Below are positions 1-5,725 of a stretch of DNA of 6,567 nt, piece by piece. A program made the position numbers and the translations under genes. Each line of letters begins with the position of its first letter. Within the stretch, counting starts at the first letter, position 1. This stretch comes from Clostridia bacterium. GTDB taxonomy: Bacteria > Bacillota > Clostridia > Christensenellales > HGM11417. The notes beneath the pieces were generated by a model. That model made no database searches. It was not told where the DNA came from and saw nothing but the letters and a program-made list of their open reading frames with translations. Where the stretch lies: NCBI GenBank assembly GCA_017407365.1, contig JAFQWR010000187.1, forward strand, positions 1 through 6,567, given 5' to 3'.

Positions 1-1
1 G

Positions 2-166
2 GAGATCGCCGTCAGCGAAATCGACGACCACGAGGTGCATATCCGTGAGCATTCGGCGTTTATGCTTTCGGGGGACTATGAGTGTGCGGATGATAGTGCA
101 AGAGTGAGATTGATGCAGCACGTGCAGGCGCATAAGGCGGCGTTAAGCCTTGCGGCCGGGGTGTAG
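2..166 (+). CDS. C-terminal fragment of probable phage portal protein
   Basis: Only the last 54 codons are present; the reading frame enters from the left edge and stops at TAG (164-166). The fragment is rich in acidic residues and histidines (EIDDHEVHIREH near its start, HVQAHKAAL near its end) and is probably alpha-helical. A tail with a D-D-H-x-x-H-I-x-x-H pattern, followed about 25 residues later by H-V-x-x-H, is what I recall at the C terminus of portal proteins in clostridial and bacillar phages. The position directly before a scaffold-like gene and the capsid gene fits that. The portal forms the dodecameric ring at the capsid vertex through which DNA is packaged and ejected. The function rests on gene order and a short motif, so another head protein at this position is possible; the coding call itself is firm. 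Confidence 0.5.
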   Translation, partial: EIAVSEIDDHEVHIREHSAFMLSGDYECADDSARVRLMQHVQAHKAALSLAAGV

Positions 167-183
167 AAGGCTTTTATACAATA

Positions 184-206
184 ACCCCTGCATTGCAATT
201 TGGGGT
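184..206 (+). other. Possible small hairpin in the portal-scaffold spacer
   Basis: ACCCC (184-188) can pair with GGGGT (202-206) around a 13-base loop. GGCTT (169-173) could pair with AAGCC (214-218) to enclose it. No T-run follows, so it does not look like a terminator. It may shape mRNA between the two genes, or may be chance. Confidence 0.2.
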
Positions 207-245
207 AAGGGGGAAGCCCTATGATTATAAAGAAAGGAGAAGGGA

Positions 246-728
246 ATGGAACAAGCGGAGCAAACGGTTCATAGTAGGGAAAGGGTTGGAAGAGAGGAAC
301 GGCAGGGCTTCGCCTCCACCGATAAATTTAAGGATACGGAGAGTCTGAAAAAGGCGTACGCGTGCCTGGAGGCGGCTTTTACCAGAAAGTGTCAGCGTGT
401 GCGCGAGCTTGAAAGGCTGATGGCGGATAATGCAACGGCTGTTGCACCCAACGCAAGGGAGGAGGCACGGGGGACGCCCCGCTTGCCGCCGTCTGTTACG
501 GCAGGGGAACGGACGGAAAAATCTCATAGCACAGCCCCCGTGACCGATGAAAGCGGTCGAAGCGGGGGTGAAGGTCAGCGAGCGGTGGCAGACTACCTTC
601 TTTCCTTAGATCGGGGGTGCGGCTCACCCCGGCTGCTGCACGGCGGCGGTATGGCGCTGAGCGCCTGCAATAAGCCGCAGACGCTTGCAGAGGCAGGGCG
701 TCTGGCAAAGGCGTACCTTTCGAAATAA
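246..728 (+). CDS. Putative capsid scaffolding protein, 160 aa
   Basis: A small charged protein located exactly where tailed phages carry the scaffold gene, between portal and coat. Residues 25-58 are a predicted amphipathic helix or short coiled coil (KFKD..SLKKAY..LEAAFTRKCQRVRELERL). Residues 60-112 are low-complexity and probably disordered. Residues 113-158 form a second conserved-looking block: a helix (AVADYLLSL), a glycine-rich turn (HGGG at 132-135), then a C-terminal helix (TLAEAGRLAKAYL). Helical ends around a disordered middle suit a scaffold, whose C-terminal helices usually contact the coat. The start at 246 is set by AAAGGAG (233-239), six bases upstream. At 160 residues it is short for a scaffold such as that of P22 (about 300). 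No protease domain is visible. It could instead be a small head-assembly accessory protein. Confidence 0.55.
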   Translation: MEQAEQTVHSRERVGREERQGFASTDKFKDTESLKKAYACLEAAFTRKCQRVRELERLMADNATAVAPNAREEARGTPRLPPSVTAGERTEKSHSTAPVTDESGRSGGEGQRAVADYLLSLDRGCGSPRLLHGGGMALSACNKPQTLAEAGRLAKAYLSK

Positions 729-754
729 TGCGCTTTTGCAAAAATAATACGGAA

Positions 755-781
755 TGCCGCTGACCGTTTATTGATGCGGCA
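755..781 (+). other. Possible hairpin upstream of the capsid gene
   Basis: TGCCGC (755-760) pairs perfectly with GCGGCA (776-781) around a 15-base loop. It ends ten bases before the capsid gene's ribosome binding site. There is no T-tract after it, so a terminator is unlikely. A role in mRNA processing or in protecting the heavily used capsid message is conceivable but unproven. Confidence 0.25.
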
Positions 782-790
782 ATAAAGGGA

Positions 791-798
791 AAAGGAGA
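791..798 (+). promoter_or_regulatory. Strong ribosome binding site of the capsid gene
   Basis: AAAGGAGA lies six bases before the ATG at 804. It fixes the capsid start and is among the best Shine-Dalgarno matches in the window, as expected for the most abundant virion protein. Confidence 0.8.
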
Positions 799-803
799 GA
801 AAT

Positions 804-1961
804 ATGGTAACTTTACAGAGTGCGGAGAATGCGTTAAAGAGCTATTACTTAGGAGTGGTCGCAGACCAGCTGAACACGGCAATCAATCCCTTGCTCAGTA
901 AAATCCGTCAGTCTACGACGGACGTATGGGGCAAGGAGGTGCGCAAAATGGCGCCCTACGGTGTGAACGGCGGTATCAGCGCAGGTACGGAGGACGGCGA
1001 CCTGCCCACGGCGGCATCGAACAACTACGTGCAGTTTGTTTCGGGCCTGAAAAACCTGTACGGCAAGATTGAAATCACCGATAAGGCGTTAAGAGCCTCC
1101 CAAAACAATGCGGGTGCGTTCGTCAACCTGCTGAATGCGGAAATGGAGGGTCTGATTAAGGCCGCCTCCTTCAACTTCGGCCGTATGCTGTTTGGTGACG
1201 GCAGCGGTACGCTTTGCGAGGTGGAGTTTATTTCCGGCGCAGGCAAAATCACCTATTCCACCACGCGCAACGTGATGGAGGGTCAGGTGGTGGATTTTGT
1301 GAGAGCGGGAAATGTGGTGGCAAGCGGCTATCGCATCACCTTTGTAGATCGCACCAACAACGAAATTGCCTTCGATAAGACGCTCACGGGCGTGCAGGAG
1401 GGCGATATTATGGTGCTTCAGGGCTCGTATAACAACGAAATCACCGGTCTTGGTGCAATCTTTGCGGGAGAGGGCAGCATTTACGGCCTGAATAAGGCGG
1501 ATTATTCCTGGCTGACGCCCTACACCGACGAAAGCACCAACAAAATCGACGACCTTGCTTTGCAGGCGCTGGTGGATACCTTGCAGGAGCGTGCAGGCAG
1601 TGAGGTGGATATTATGATCTGCTCGGCAGGCGTGCGCCGTGCGTACATCAAGGAGATGATGAACTACAAGCGCAACGTGGATACGGTGGAGCTTAAGGGC
1701 GGCTACCGTGCCATCTCGTTCAACGGCATTCCCCTCGTGGCAGACCGCTTCTGCCCCGGCTACTCGCTGTATGCGTTAGACAGCAAGGACTTCGTGTTCC
1801 ATCAGCTTTGCGATTGGAAGTGGTTGGAGGGCGAAGAGGGCAAAATCCTGCGTCAGCTGCCCAATAAGCCCGTTTATACCGCAACGCTCGTGAAATATAC
1901 CGAGCTGATGTGCGACCGCATTTACGGTCAGGGCAGAATGATTGCCTTAGACGAGGCTTAA
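804..1961 (+). CDS. Major capsid (coat) protein, HK97-type fold likely
   Basis: 385 residues, a usual length for an uncleaved or lightly processed coat protein. The N-terminal arm (about 1-50) is helical and is followed by a Gly/Asp-rich stretch (51-70, GVNGGISAGTEDGDLP). Residues 75-130 hold the block NYVQFVSGLKNLYGKIEITDKALR and a long helix (AFVNLLNAEMEGLIKAASFNFGRMLFGDG), which I recognise from coat proteins of Bacillota phages. Residues 138-210 look like an inserted beta-barrel domain (VVDFVRAG, YRITFVDRTNNEIAFD, GDIMVLQGSY). The fold returns at ITGLGAIF and ends with an A-domain-like part containing DIMICSAGVRRAYIKEM and FNGIPLVADRFC. Coat subunits build the icosahedral shell around the scaffold. 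No N-terminal prohead-protease delta domain is evident. The family call is from pattern recognition; the exact family (SU10-like, P22-like or another) is not resolved. Confidence 0.85.
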   Translation: MVTLQSAENALKSYYLGVVADQLNTAINPLLSKIRQSTTDVWGKEVRKMAPYGVNGGISAGTEDGDLPTAASNNYVQFVSGLKNLYGKIEITDKALRASQNNAGAFVNLLNAEMEGLIKAASFNFGRMLFGDGSGTLCEVEFISGAGKITYSTTRNVMEGQVVDFVRAGNVVASGYRITFVDRTNNEIAFDKTLTGVQEGDIMVLQGSYNNEITGLGAIFAGEGSIYGLNKADYSWLTPYTDESTNKIDDLALQALVDTLQERAGSEVDIMICSAGVRRAYIKEMMNYKRNVDTVELKGGYRAISFNGIPLVADRFCPGYSLYALDSKDFVFHQLCDWKWLEGEEGKILRQLPNKPVYTATLVKYTELMCDRIYGQGRMIALDEA

Positions 1962-1965
1962 AAAT

Positions 1966-2235
1966 ATGCTGCGTGAGGGGCTGACGGAAATCACGGGCGA
2001 TCTGTTTGATATCACCAATCGCATCAAGGAGATCGACCACAGGTATTTTTTGGTGCGGAACGAACGGAAGGGGTGCTACGAGGTGCATCACAGGGGGCAG
2101 TATCAGACCACCCGTGCGCTGACGGTGCCCTACGACGCCTTAGACGCCCGTACGGTGGAGCTGGTGCGTATGACGAGAATGGAGCGCCTGGATCAGCTCC
2201 TCAGCGGAAAAGAGGCGCTTGTGGAATATCTGTAA
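1966..2235 (+). CDS. Small conserved-looking phage protein of unknown function, 89 aa
   Basis: Starts four bases after the coat stop codon, so it is probably translated by coupling to the coat gene. Only a weak GAGG (1953-1956) lies upstream. Residues 8-24 (EITGDLFDITNRIKEID) look helical. Residues 25-54 form a small beta unit (YFLVRNERKGCYEVHHRGQ..TTRALTVPYD). Residues 56-89 form a long helix (LDARTVELVRMTRMERLDQLL). I associate this pattern, a helix, a short 'protein describing its own surface' beta hairpin, then V-P-Y-D-x-L-D-A-R, with small proteins that follow capsid genes in clostridial prophages. I know of no assigned role. Possible jobs are a head accessory or head-completion factor. 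It has no signal peptide or membrane segment. Confidence 0.72.
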   Translation: MLREGLTEITGDLFDITNRIKEIDHRYFLVRNERKGCYEVHHRGQYQTTRALTVPYDALDARTVELVRMTRMERLDQLLSGKEALVEYL

Positions 2236-2406
2236 CGGCTGTTTTTTGCGGCGGATGCCTGAAAGGGTGTAGCCAAAAAACCGGAGTAATTACATAATAT
2301 CGCCCGTAATCGGGTGGCAGAGGAGCAATCGCCGTGCGCCTTGTTTTATGGGAAGGCAAATAAGAAGGATGGGTCAGCGGCGGGAATTGATGAAGGGGGA
2401 AAAGGA
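2236..2406 (+). other. 171-base spacer with two possible hairpins
   Basis: This is the longest gene-free stretch in the window. GTTTTTTG (2241-2248) can pair with CAAAAAAC (2274-2281), an 8-bp A/T-rich stem with a 25-base loop. CGCCCG (2301-2306) pairs with CGGGTG (2311-2316, one G-T pair) around a TAAT loop. The frame of the next gene stays open back to a GTG at 2314, but that GTG lies inside the second hairpin, lacks a ribosome binding site, and would add 31 residues unlike the rest of the protein. A 20-codon frame (2348-2410) ends in an ATGA overlap with the next start but has no ribosome binding site. I see no tRNA, promoter or terminator. Confidence 0.4.
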
Positions 2407-2958
2407 ATGAAAATCAGTATGAAGGAGGTCTTACGTCTTGCCGCAGGGCTTTTGGGGCTTGGCGAGGACTCCGTTGAGGATGGGGAAAATATCGAGCAGA
2501 ATGCCTTGCTTCTGCGCTGTGGAAATCTGGTGCACGACGAGGTGGCAAGCGAGTATCTGCCGCCCGAAACGAGCGAAACGGTGACGGTGAAGGATGGCTT
2601 TTTGCCCTACGAGGCACTTTCGGAGCGTTGCTCTGCGATTCGGCTTGTGACCGATGCAAACGGAAATAAGGTGCGCTTCCATGCAAGGGCGCACGGTGCC
2701 TCGCTTGCAAACGGGGTGTACCGTGTGGTATACCGCTATCTGCCTGCCGCTGTGGGTATGGAGGATAGCCTTACCGTGGATGCGGGCAGGCTTTCGGCAA
2801 GGGTGCTTGCCTATGGCGTTGCGGCGGAATATTGCCTGCTTTCGGGGCTGTTTCAGGAGGCAATCACGTGGGAAAGAAAATACCGTGATTCCCTTTTGAG
2901 CATTTGCGGAAGGTCTACGGCAATGCGCCTGCCCAACAGACGCTGGGCAATCGGCTGA
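2407..2958 (+). CDS. Probable head-tail adaptor (connector) protein, 183 aa
   Basis: Likely binds below the portal ring to form the next layer of the neck. Residues 1-20 are a helix (MKISMKEVLRLAAGLLGLGE). Residues 30-50 form a second helix (NALLLRCGNLVHDEVASEY). Residues 55-112 are beta-rich (ETVTVKDGFLPYEALSER, IRLVTDANGNKVRFHA, VYRVVYRYLP). Residues 128-165 are two further helices (RLSARVLAYGVAAEYCLLSGLFQEAITWERKYRDSL), and the basic tail ends RLPNRRW. Helical bundle, beta insert, then an A-x-E-Y/F-x-L-x-x-G-x-x-x-E-A-x-x-W helix is the arrangement I recall for gp6/gp4-like adaptors of clostridial phages. I chose ATG 2407 with AGGGGG (2394-2399) seven bases upstream; ATG 2419 is a possible alternative, and GTG 2314 is less likely. 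Its place after coat and before the hub-like gene supports the call. Confidence 0.65.
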   Translation: MKISMKEVLRLAAGLLGLGEDSVEDGENIEQNALLLRCGNLVHDEVASEYLPPETSETVTVKDGFLPYEALSERCSAIRLVTDANGNKVRFHARAHGASLANGVYRVVYRYLPAAVGMEDSLTVDAGRLSARVLAYGVAAEYCLLSGLFQEAITWERKYRDSLLSICGRSTAMRLPNRRWAIG

Positions 2959-3015
2959 TAATGCCCTTGGGGTGGCTTGCAAGCGGCGGAAAGGCTTATT
3001 GCGCCCTGTAAGCCG

Positions 3016-3060
3016 CCCTCTTTTTTGCAAGAGGGTATGCGCCCTCAGCTTTGGGGCGTA
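3016..3060 (+). other. Two consecutive hairpins before the hub-like gene
   Basis: CCCTCTT (3016-3022) pairs perfectly with AAGAGGG (3029-3035) around TTTTGC. TGCGCCC (3038-3044) pairs with GGGCGTA (3054-3060, one G-T pair) around nine bases. The T-run is inside the first loop, not after the stem, so neither is a standard terminator. They sit nine or more bases before the ribosome binding site of the next gene and leave it exposed. Possible roles are mRNA stability or partial attenuation; chance is not excluded. Confidence 0.35.
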
Positions 3061-3068
3061 AGGAAGAA

Positions 3069-3075
3069 GGGAGGA
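3069..3075 (+). promoter_or_regulatory. Ribosome binding site selecting a GTG start
   Basis: GGGAGGA lies six bases before GTG 3082, an ideal spacing. The next in-frame ATG (3100) has AAAGG only about two bases upstream, which is too close. The frame's earlier ATG at 2977 has no such site and would add 35 residues read through the hairpin region. Confidence 0.6.
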
Positions 3076-3081
3076 AGAATT

Positions 3082-4524
3082 GTGATTTACAGAAAGGAAA
3101 TGAGCCTGCCCGGCATTAAGAGGGAGCGAATCACCCTTGGGGATTTTTCGGGAGGCTTACGCACGGTGGAGGAGGAAAACCTGCTTCCGCAACGATTTGC
3201 AACCGAATGCTTCAACGTGGCAGGCGGCTCGGGTGCGCTCAAAAGGCTGATGGGCGTGGAGGCCTTCCGCTTTCGTGAGCGGGAGTTTATGCTGTCGGCA
3301 GGGCTGAGGGCGCTGTTTTGCTTTCACCGCTACGACAGAGAAAGGGACACAGAGGATGACAGGCTTGTGGCGCAGGGAGAGGACGGCTATCTTTACGCCG
3401 CACCGCTCTTTGAGGACGGCGGCTTTGTATCGCTGAATGTAAAGCGTGAGGGGAAGCTCTCGGCGGTAAACTACCGCTTAAACGGCGAGGACGTGCTGAT
3501 TATCAGCTCTGAAAGCGAGCCGATGCTGGTGTGGGACGGCGTGAATGCGCCCTACGAGGTGCCCGAGGCGCCGTACGTGACCTCGCTTTGCGTGCATTAC
3601 GAAAGGCTTTTTGCCACCACCGCAGGCGACAAAAGCGAGCTTTGGTTTTCGGATGACCTCAACGTGACAAACTGGCATATTTCGCTGGATGAGGCAGGCT
3701 TTATTCAGCTTGCGGATGAGGGCGGCGGCATTTTACGCGCGGTGGAGTTTATGGATTACGTGTATCTGTTTCGCTCGTACGGCATTGCAAGGGTTTCGGC
3801 GTATGCCGACCAGACGCAGTTCCGTGTGACGAAGATTTATCAGAGCACGGGTAAAATTTACCCCGATACCGTTACGGTGTGCGGCGACCGCATCTACTTC
3901 TTATCGGAGGAGGGGGCGTTCAGCTTTGACGGGCTCGACGCCGTGCGTGTAATGCCCGAATGGCAGGAGGCGTTTGAAAGCAATCAGCCCGGTGCCTTTG
4001 CCTGCCGACACGGGGGCAGATGGTACCTTGCCGTGCGCCTGAAATACACCACCCCGTGGAGCGAGGACGAAAGCGGCTACCAAAACAATGCGCTGGTGTG
4101 CTACGACCTGTATAAGAAAAAGGCGTGGGTGATGCGCGGCGTGGACGTGCGCGGACTGTGTATGCTGGAGCTGGAAACGGGCAGTGCGGCGCTTGTGCTT
4201 ACCCAGAACAGGCAGGCGGTGGGCGTGCTGAGAGATAGCGGCTGCTTTTTCGGAAAGCCCCTTCTGATGCGCTGGCAAACGCCGTGGACGGACTTGAACC
4301 GTGCCGAGCGCAAAAAGGTGCTGCGCAGTGTCACGGTAACGGGCAAGGGGGATTACACCGTTGAGGTGGAAAGCGACACCGCCGCACGGAAAAAGAGCTT
4401 TGGCGGCAGTATGACGGCGGCGTTTTCGGTGCAGGGCAATCGCTTCCGCCTGACGTTTGAAAGCGCGGACCCCGAGTTTTGTATCAGTAAGCCCCAGCTG
4501 ATTGTGGATACCAGAGAGGGATAA
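3082..4524 (+). CDS. Probable tail hub/stopper protein resembling P22 gp10, 480 aa
   Basis: A large, almost wholly beta-stranded protein following the adaptor. The N-terminal part (15-60) has DFSGGL, then FNVAGGSGALKRLMGVEAF, the 'start-of-list, short reference loop' style common at the N terminus of phage neck hubs. Residues 75-390 show repeating strand units that fit propeller blades: LYAAPLF, VLIISSESEPMLVWDG, YERLFATT..SELWFSDDLNVTNWH, VEFMDYVYLFRSYGIARVS, GDRIYFLSEEGAFSFDG, GGRWYLAVRLKY, ALVCYDLYKKKAWV, and AALVLTQNRQAVGVL. The C-terminal 80 residues form a beta-sandwich-like end (RFRLTFESADPEFCISKPQLIV). P22 gp10 (about 470 residues) has the same length, a comparable D-x-W-F-x-x-D-L motif and a similar ending. 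In P22 it sits below the adaptor gp4 and holds DNA in. Homology is remembered, not computed; a T7 gp12-like nozzle is the main alternative. The next gene starts four bases after the stop. Confidence 0.6.
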   Translation: MIYRKEMSLPGIKRERITLGDFSGGLRTVEEENLLPQRFATECFNVAGGSGALKRLMGVEAFRFREREFMLSAGLRALFCFHRYDRERDTEDDRLVAQGEDGYLYAAPLFEDGGFVSLNVKREGKLSAVNYRLNGEDVLIISSESEPMLVWDGVNAPYEVPEAPYVTSLCVHYERLFATTAGDKSELWFSDDLNVTNWHISLDEAGFIQLADEGGGILRAVEFMDYVYLFRSYGIARVSAYADQTQFRVTKIYQSTGKIYPDTVTVCGDRIYFLSEEGAFSFDGLDAVRVMPEWQEAFESNQPGAFACRHGGRWYLAVRLKYTTPWSEDESGYQNNALVCYDLYKKKAWVMRGVDVRGLCMLELETGSAALVLTQNRQAVGVLRDSGCFFGKPLLMRWQTPWTDLNRAERKKVLRSVTVTGKGDYTVEVESDTAARKKSFGGSMTAAFSVQGNRFRLTFESADPEFCISKPQLIVDTREG

Positions 4525-4528
4525 GGCT

Positions 4529-5716
4529 ATGAATTATGCAAAATGGGCGTTTTTTAAGACGGAGGAGCTGGAAAGACGGCTGACGGAGCAGGAGGAAAGG
4601 CGAAAAAAAGAAAGCCTCAGCACGCTGTATCACGAGGAGCGTGTGCAGAAATATTTTTCGGAGAAAAAAAGGCTGATTGGCTTTTCGGTGAAGGCAGAAA
4701 AAAATACTGCCGTGTACGTTACCCTGCGTGTGGTGGCAAGCGAAGGCGGCGGCGGTGCGGCGGAGGTATTATGCGAGCAGGACGGCACTGCTTTAAGCAC
4801 GCTGAGCCTGCCTCTTTCGGCTACACGGGCGGCGCACAGCCTTTGCTTTCAGGTGCCGATGCAAAAGGGTGCGCACAGCCTTTCGGTATTCCTCAATGCA
4901 GAGGGGCTTTCGGTGGCGGTGTATAGCTACGAGATTATGCTGAGTGGCGAGGGTATTTCGGAGCAGAGCAAAGGCCTGCGCCTTTGTGCGGCGGATACCG
5001 TGTACGGCACTGTTGCCATGCTCGGCGGTAAGGAGGGCGTTTCCGTGTATAACTACGGGGCGTCTGAGGCGTGGGTGGGCGAGCCCATTGCCTCTTTGCC
5101 CGAGGCAGAGGCTTTTGCCTTTTGCAGAGCAGGCTCCGACAGCGGCGCAGAGTGCTATCCGTATGCGTACGTCAGCGAAAAAAGACTGTTTCTTGCGCTG
5201 TATAACCCCGTTTCGGGGACGTTGCAGGGTGCTGTGCCGCTTGCAGAGGGCGTGACGGACGTTTCGGTTTGCGACAGCAGCAGGGGCGGAGCCGTGGGAT
5301 ATATCGCAGGCGGTAGGGTGTACGTGTGCGGCTTTTCGGTGAACCAGGGGGCTATTGTACTCGGGCAGGCAGAAAGGCTTTGTGTTTCGGGTGCGGCGTC
5401 TTCCGTACGGATGATTGGAGGTGACGGGCTTGCCGCCGCTGTTTGTGTGGGCGGCGTGCTGTATCTGCTGGAGGAGGACGCAGAGGGCAGCGCTATGCTT
5501 TCGGATGAGGCACTTCGCATCGGCAGGGGTAATAATGCGAGCGGTGCTTATAAAAACGGTGTGCTTACCCTGTATTATCAGGAGGACGGCGTGATTGTTG
5601 CCGATACCCTGGTGCAGGGAGAATGGCAGACGGGTGCCGTGGCATACGGAGAGGAATACACGGCGGTGGGCGGAAGAGGTCTGCTGCGTGTAAACGACAG
5701 ATTACGCATTGTGTAG
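4529..5716 (+). CDS. Beta-rich virion protein of unknown function, 395 aa
   Basis: I do not recognise the family. Residues 8-48 are a charged helix, probably a short coiled coil (KTEELERRLTEQEERRKKESL). Residues 49-140 alternate strands as in a beta-sandwich or jelly-roll (GFSVKAEKNTAVYVTLRVVA, HSLCFQVPMQKGAHSLSVFL, SVAVYSYEIML). Residues 150-395 hold repeated strand pairs about 40-50 residues apart (VSVYNYG, RLFLALYNPVSG, VGYIAGGRVYVCGFS, AAAVCVGGVLYLLEED, GVLTLYYQEDGVIVAD, LLRVNDRLRIV), suggesting a propeller. No enzyme motif, signal peptide or membrane segment is seen. ATG 4529 has GAGGG (4516-4520) eight bases upstream; a TTG at 4502 inside the previous gene is less likely. Four bases separate it from the hub-like gene, so the two are probably translationally coupled and their products may contact each other. 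Tail, nozzle, head-decoration or receptor-binding roles are all open. Confidence 0.7.
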   Translation: MNYAKWAFFKTEELERRLTEQEERRKKESLSTLYHEERVQKYFSEKKRLIGFSVKAEKNTAVYVTLRVVASEGGGGAAEVLCEQDGTALSTLSLPLSATRAAHSLCFQVPMQKGAHSLSVFLNAEGLSVAVYSYEIMLSGEGISEQSKGLRLCAADTVYGTVAMLGGKEGVSVYNYGASEAWVGEPIASLPEAEAFAFCRAGSDSGAECYPYAYVSEKRLFLALYNPVSGTLQGAVPLAEGVTDVSVCDSSRGGAVGYIAGGRVYVCGFSVNQGAIVLGQAERLCVSGAASSVRMIGGDGLAAAVCVGGVLYLLEEDAEGSAMLSDEALRIGRGNNASGAYKNGVLTLYYQEDGVIVADTLVQGEWQTGAVAYGEEYTAVGGRGLLRVNDRLRIV

Positions 5717-5720
5717 GAGG
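5715..5720 (+). promoter_or_regulatory. Consensus AGGAGG overlapping the upstream stop codon
   Basis: AGGAGG lies five bases before ATG 5726 and shares two bases with the TAG stop of the previous gene. This perfect site sets the start of the last gene and implies coupled translation. Confidence 0.75.
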
Positions 5721-5725
5721 AAAGG

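Noticed and set aside
496..882. Minus-strand open frame of 128 codons across the scaffold/coat junction
   Set aside because: It opposes two plus-strand genes with good ribosome binding sites, and its protein is Pro/Ser/Arg-rich low-complexity of the kind produced by reading GC-rich genes backwards.
2314..2406. 31-residue N-terminal extension of the adaptor from GTG
   Set aside because: The GTG lies in a hairpin, has no ribosome binding site, and the extension does not resemble the start of the protein; ATG 2407 is better placed.
2422..2428. Perfect AAGGAGG inside the adaptor gene
   Set aside because: It encodes Lys-Glu-Val of the adaptor helix. The nearest downstream start-like triplet (TTG 2438) is out of frame with the adaptor and opens no convincing gene.
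2431..3030. Minus-strand open frame of 199 codons under the adaptor gene
   Set aside because: Antisense shadow of the adaptor: arginine/histidine-rich, with no ribosome binding site and no domain pattern.
3016..3035. Factor-independent terminator
   Set aside because: The T-run lies in the stem/loop, not after the stem, and the genes on both sides belong to the same assembly module.
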